From: Pictodentalium vernedei
Lineage: Eukaryota > Mollusca > Scaphopoda > Dentaliida > Dentaliidae
Assembly: GCA_031216915.1 (NCBI GenBank)
Contig: CM062296.1
Span: 58,526,584-58,590,583, forward strand
Direction of reading: 5' to 3'
Length of the DNA stretch: 64,000 bases
Part shown: piece by piece, positions 63,056-64,000 of the stretch
Position numbering within the stretch: the stretch's first letter is position 1
Layout: each line of letters opens with the position of its first letter
Translations under genes and position numbers: made by a program
The notes under the pieces: model-generated
The model's database searches: none
Seen by the model: only the letters and a program-made list of their open reading frames with translations
What the model was told of the DNA's origin: nothing

Positions 63056-64000
63056 AACGGTTCATTTCAATCCTTGTAAAGTTGTAATTAAAAATTGCAA
63101 TTCTCAAAAATGCAATTGTAAAGTTTTTATAGTATTGGGTCCTAATCTCGGTGAAGTTTAATTATTCGGTTGTTTTACATAGGGTCTTGGATATGAGGCA
63201 ACATACAGCCGGCATTGCAAACTGATAATAAAATTTATTTATTATTCGAATGGACTTGCATCGAGTTCACTGTGGTTTGGCATTAGAAGAAAAAACTATT
63301 CTGAGCCATTTTCAAAGTTTTTTTGCAAAAGCTTGCTTTTCTGAAATCTATCTGTCGTTTTATTTTTATCGCACTGTGTTCAAGATTTTATGAAAAAATA
63401 TTTTGGTCGAAAAACCTTGCGCGATATTCCGTTTACATATCAGTGTGGCCTTAGAGCGGATACGTGTATCGTCAAAGATAATCGCTATCTCTTGATACAT
63501 CTGTGTTGCAACTGGGCCTGTAATGTAGAAAACGGGACTTCACGAAAACAAAACAATATGCAATTTTATTTAATGCTCAGGCATCAATTCACGCTGAAAA
63601 ATTAAGTCATATTCCCCTGTCGGTCGGCAAAACGAAATATCAAAATGATATTTAGAAATCGATATTTCATCGTAGGTTCGGATGACGAATCACATGTACT
63701 TTAAACGAGTCAGCACATCAGTAATGAATTCCAGAGTCCCAAATACAAACGAATTCGAATAATTGATAGTGACAGTGACTAAATCAATTCATTAAATCAG
63801 CGGTTTCAAAGTTTGACTTTCTCATTCACCTTCCAGCGAAAAGCCGAAATCACTTTCAAATTTCTTCAGTTCAACTTCACACGTCTTCAGTGCATTGAGT
63901 TCCAAAAAAATAAAATGACGTGTCTTGTTATTGAAAATACGAAAGTGGTGTTTTTTGTTATTGTTCTATTTCTTCGAAACACATTGCGATTATTTCAATT
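63056..64000. other. Gene-free right edge
   Basis: A+T-rich, no gene above 71 codons, no repeat recognised. Confidence 0.35.

Overview
The window is eukaryotic nuclear DNA, most likely from a marine invertebrate. The sequence alone does not give a species; a mollusc-like genome is an inference. It is A+T-rich, almost devoid of host coding sequence and crowded with transposon remnants. The only convincing host gene is one first exon of a class A G-protein-coupled receptor at 17623-17914 (minus strand), ending in a consensus splice donor. I saw no rRNA, CRISPR array or bacterial-style operon, and no tRNA caught my eye (no scanner was run).

The central feature, about 28681-47844, is a roughly 19.2 kb endogenous Polinton/Maverick (adintovirus-like) element. 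It has ~600 bp terminal inverted repeats and a 5-6 bp target duplication (ctggg on both flanks). It carries the expected virus-like gene set: a conserved hypothetical protein, a small basic Ala/Lys-rich protein, an FtsK/HerA-type packaging ATPase, a penton-like minor capsid protein, a hydrophobic Gly-rich capsid-associated protein, protein-primed DNA polymerase B, an adenain-like cysteine protease and a fibre-like repeat protein. These are on the plus strand. The double-jelly-roll major capsid protein, a retroviral-type integrase, a zinc-ribbon/phospholipase A2-like protein, a hydrophobic membrane protein and a small zinc-binding protein are on the minus strand. The two gene blocks converge near 42.3-42.4 kb. 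A tandemly duplicated minus-strand gene pair (34.9-36.0 kb) interrupts the plus block. The major capsid and penton frames are open throughout, but most other genes carry a frameshift (often at a homopolymer) or an in-frame stop, so this copy looks decayed, or the assembly has indel errors.

The element shows regulatory order. A TATATATA-type motif lies roughly 70-150 nt upstream of most gene starts. Nearly identical 25-nt stem-loops (9-bp stem, 7-nt loop) flanked by A- and T-runs sit exactly at the two convergent gene junctions, looking like bidirectional transcription terminators or 3'-end signals. A ~185-bp tandem array of about 5.5 units lies just inside the left terminal repeat.

Outside the Polinton: 1-28.6 kb and 47.9-64 kb hold about 14 copies of one TTAA-flanked palindromic MITE (piggyBac-like ends), in two subfamilies that share a central palindrome. 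There are also two TA-flanked mariner-like foldback MITEs, two hAT-type MITEs with perfect 8-bp target duplications, a ~600-bp dispersed repeat in four copies, non-LTR retrotransposon fragments (ORF1 plus endonuclease at 23.6-24.8 kb; reverse-transcriptase tail at 49.9-50.5 kb), a probable Helitron 3' end, a ~160-bp satellite-like array at 13.2-14.3 kb, a segmental duplication at 57.8-62.6 kb and many single-copy hairpins.
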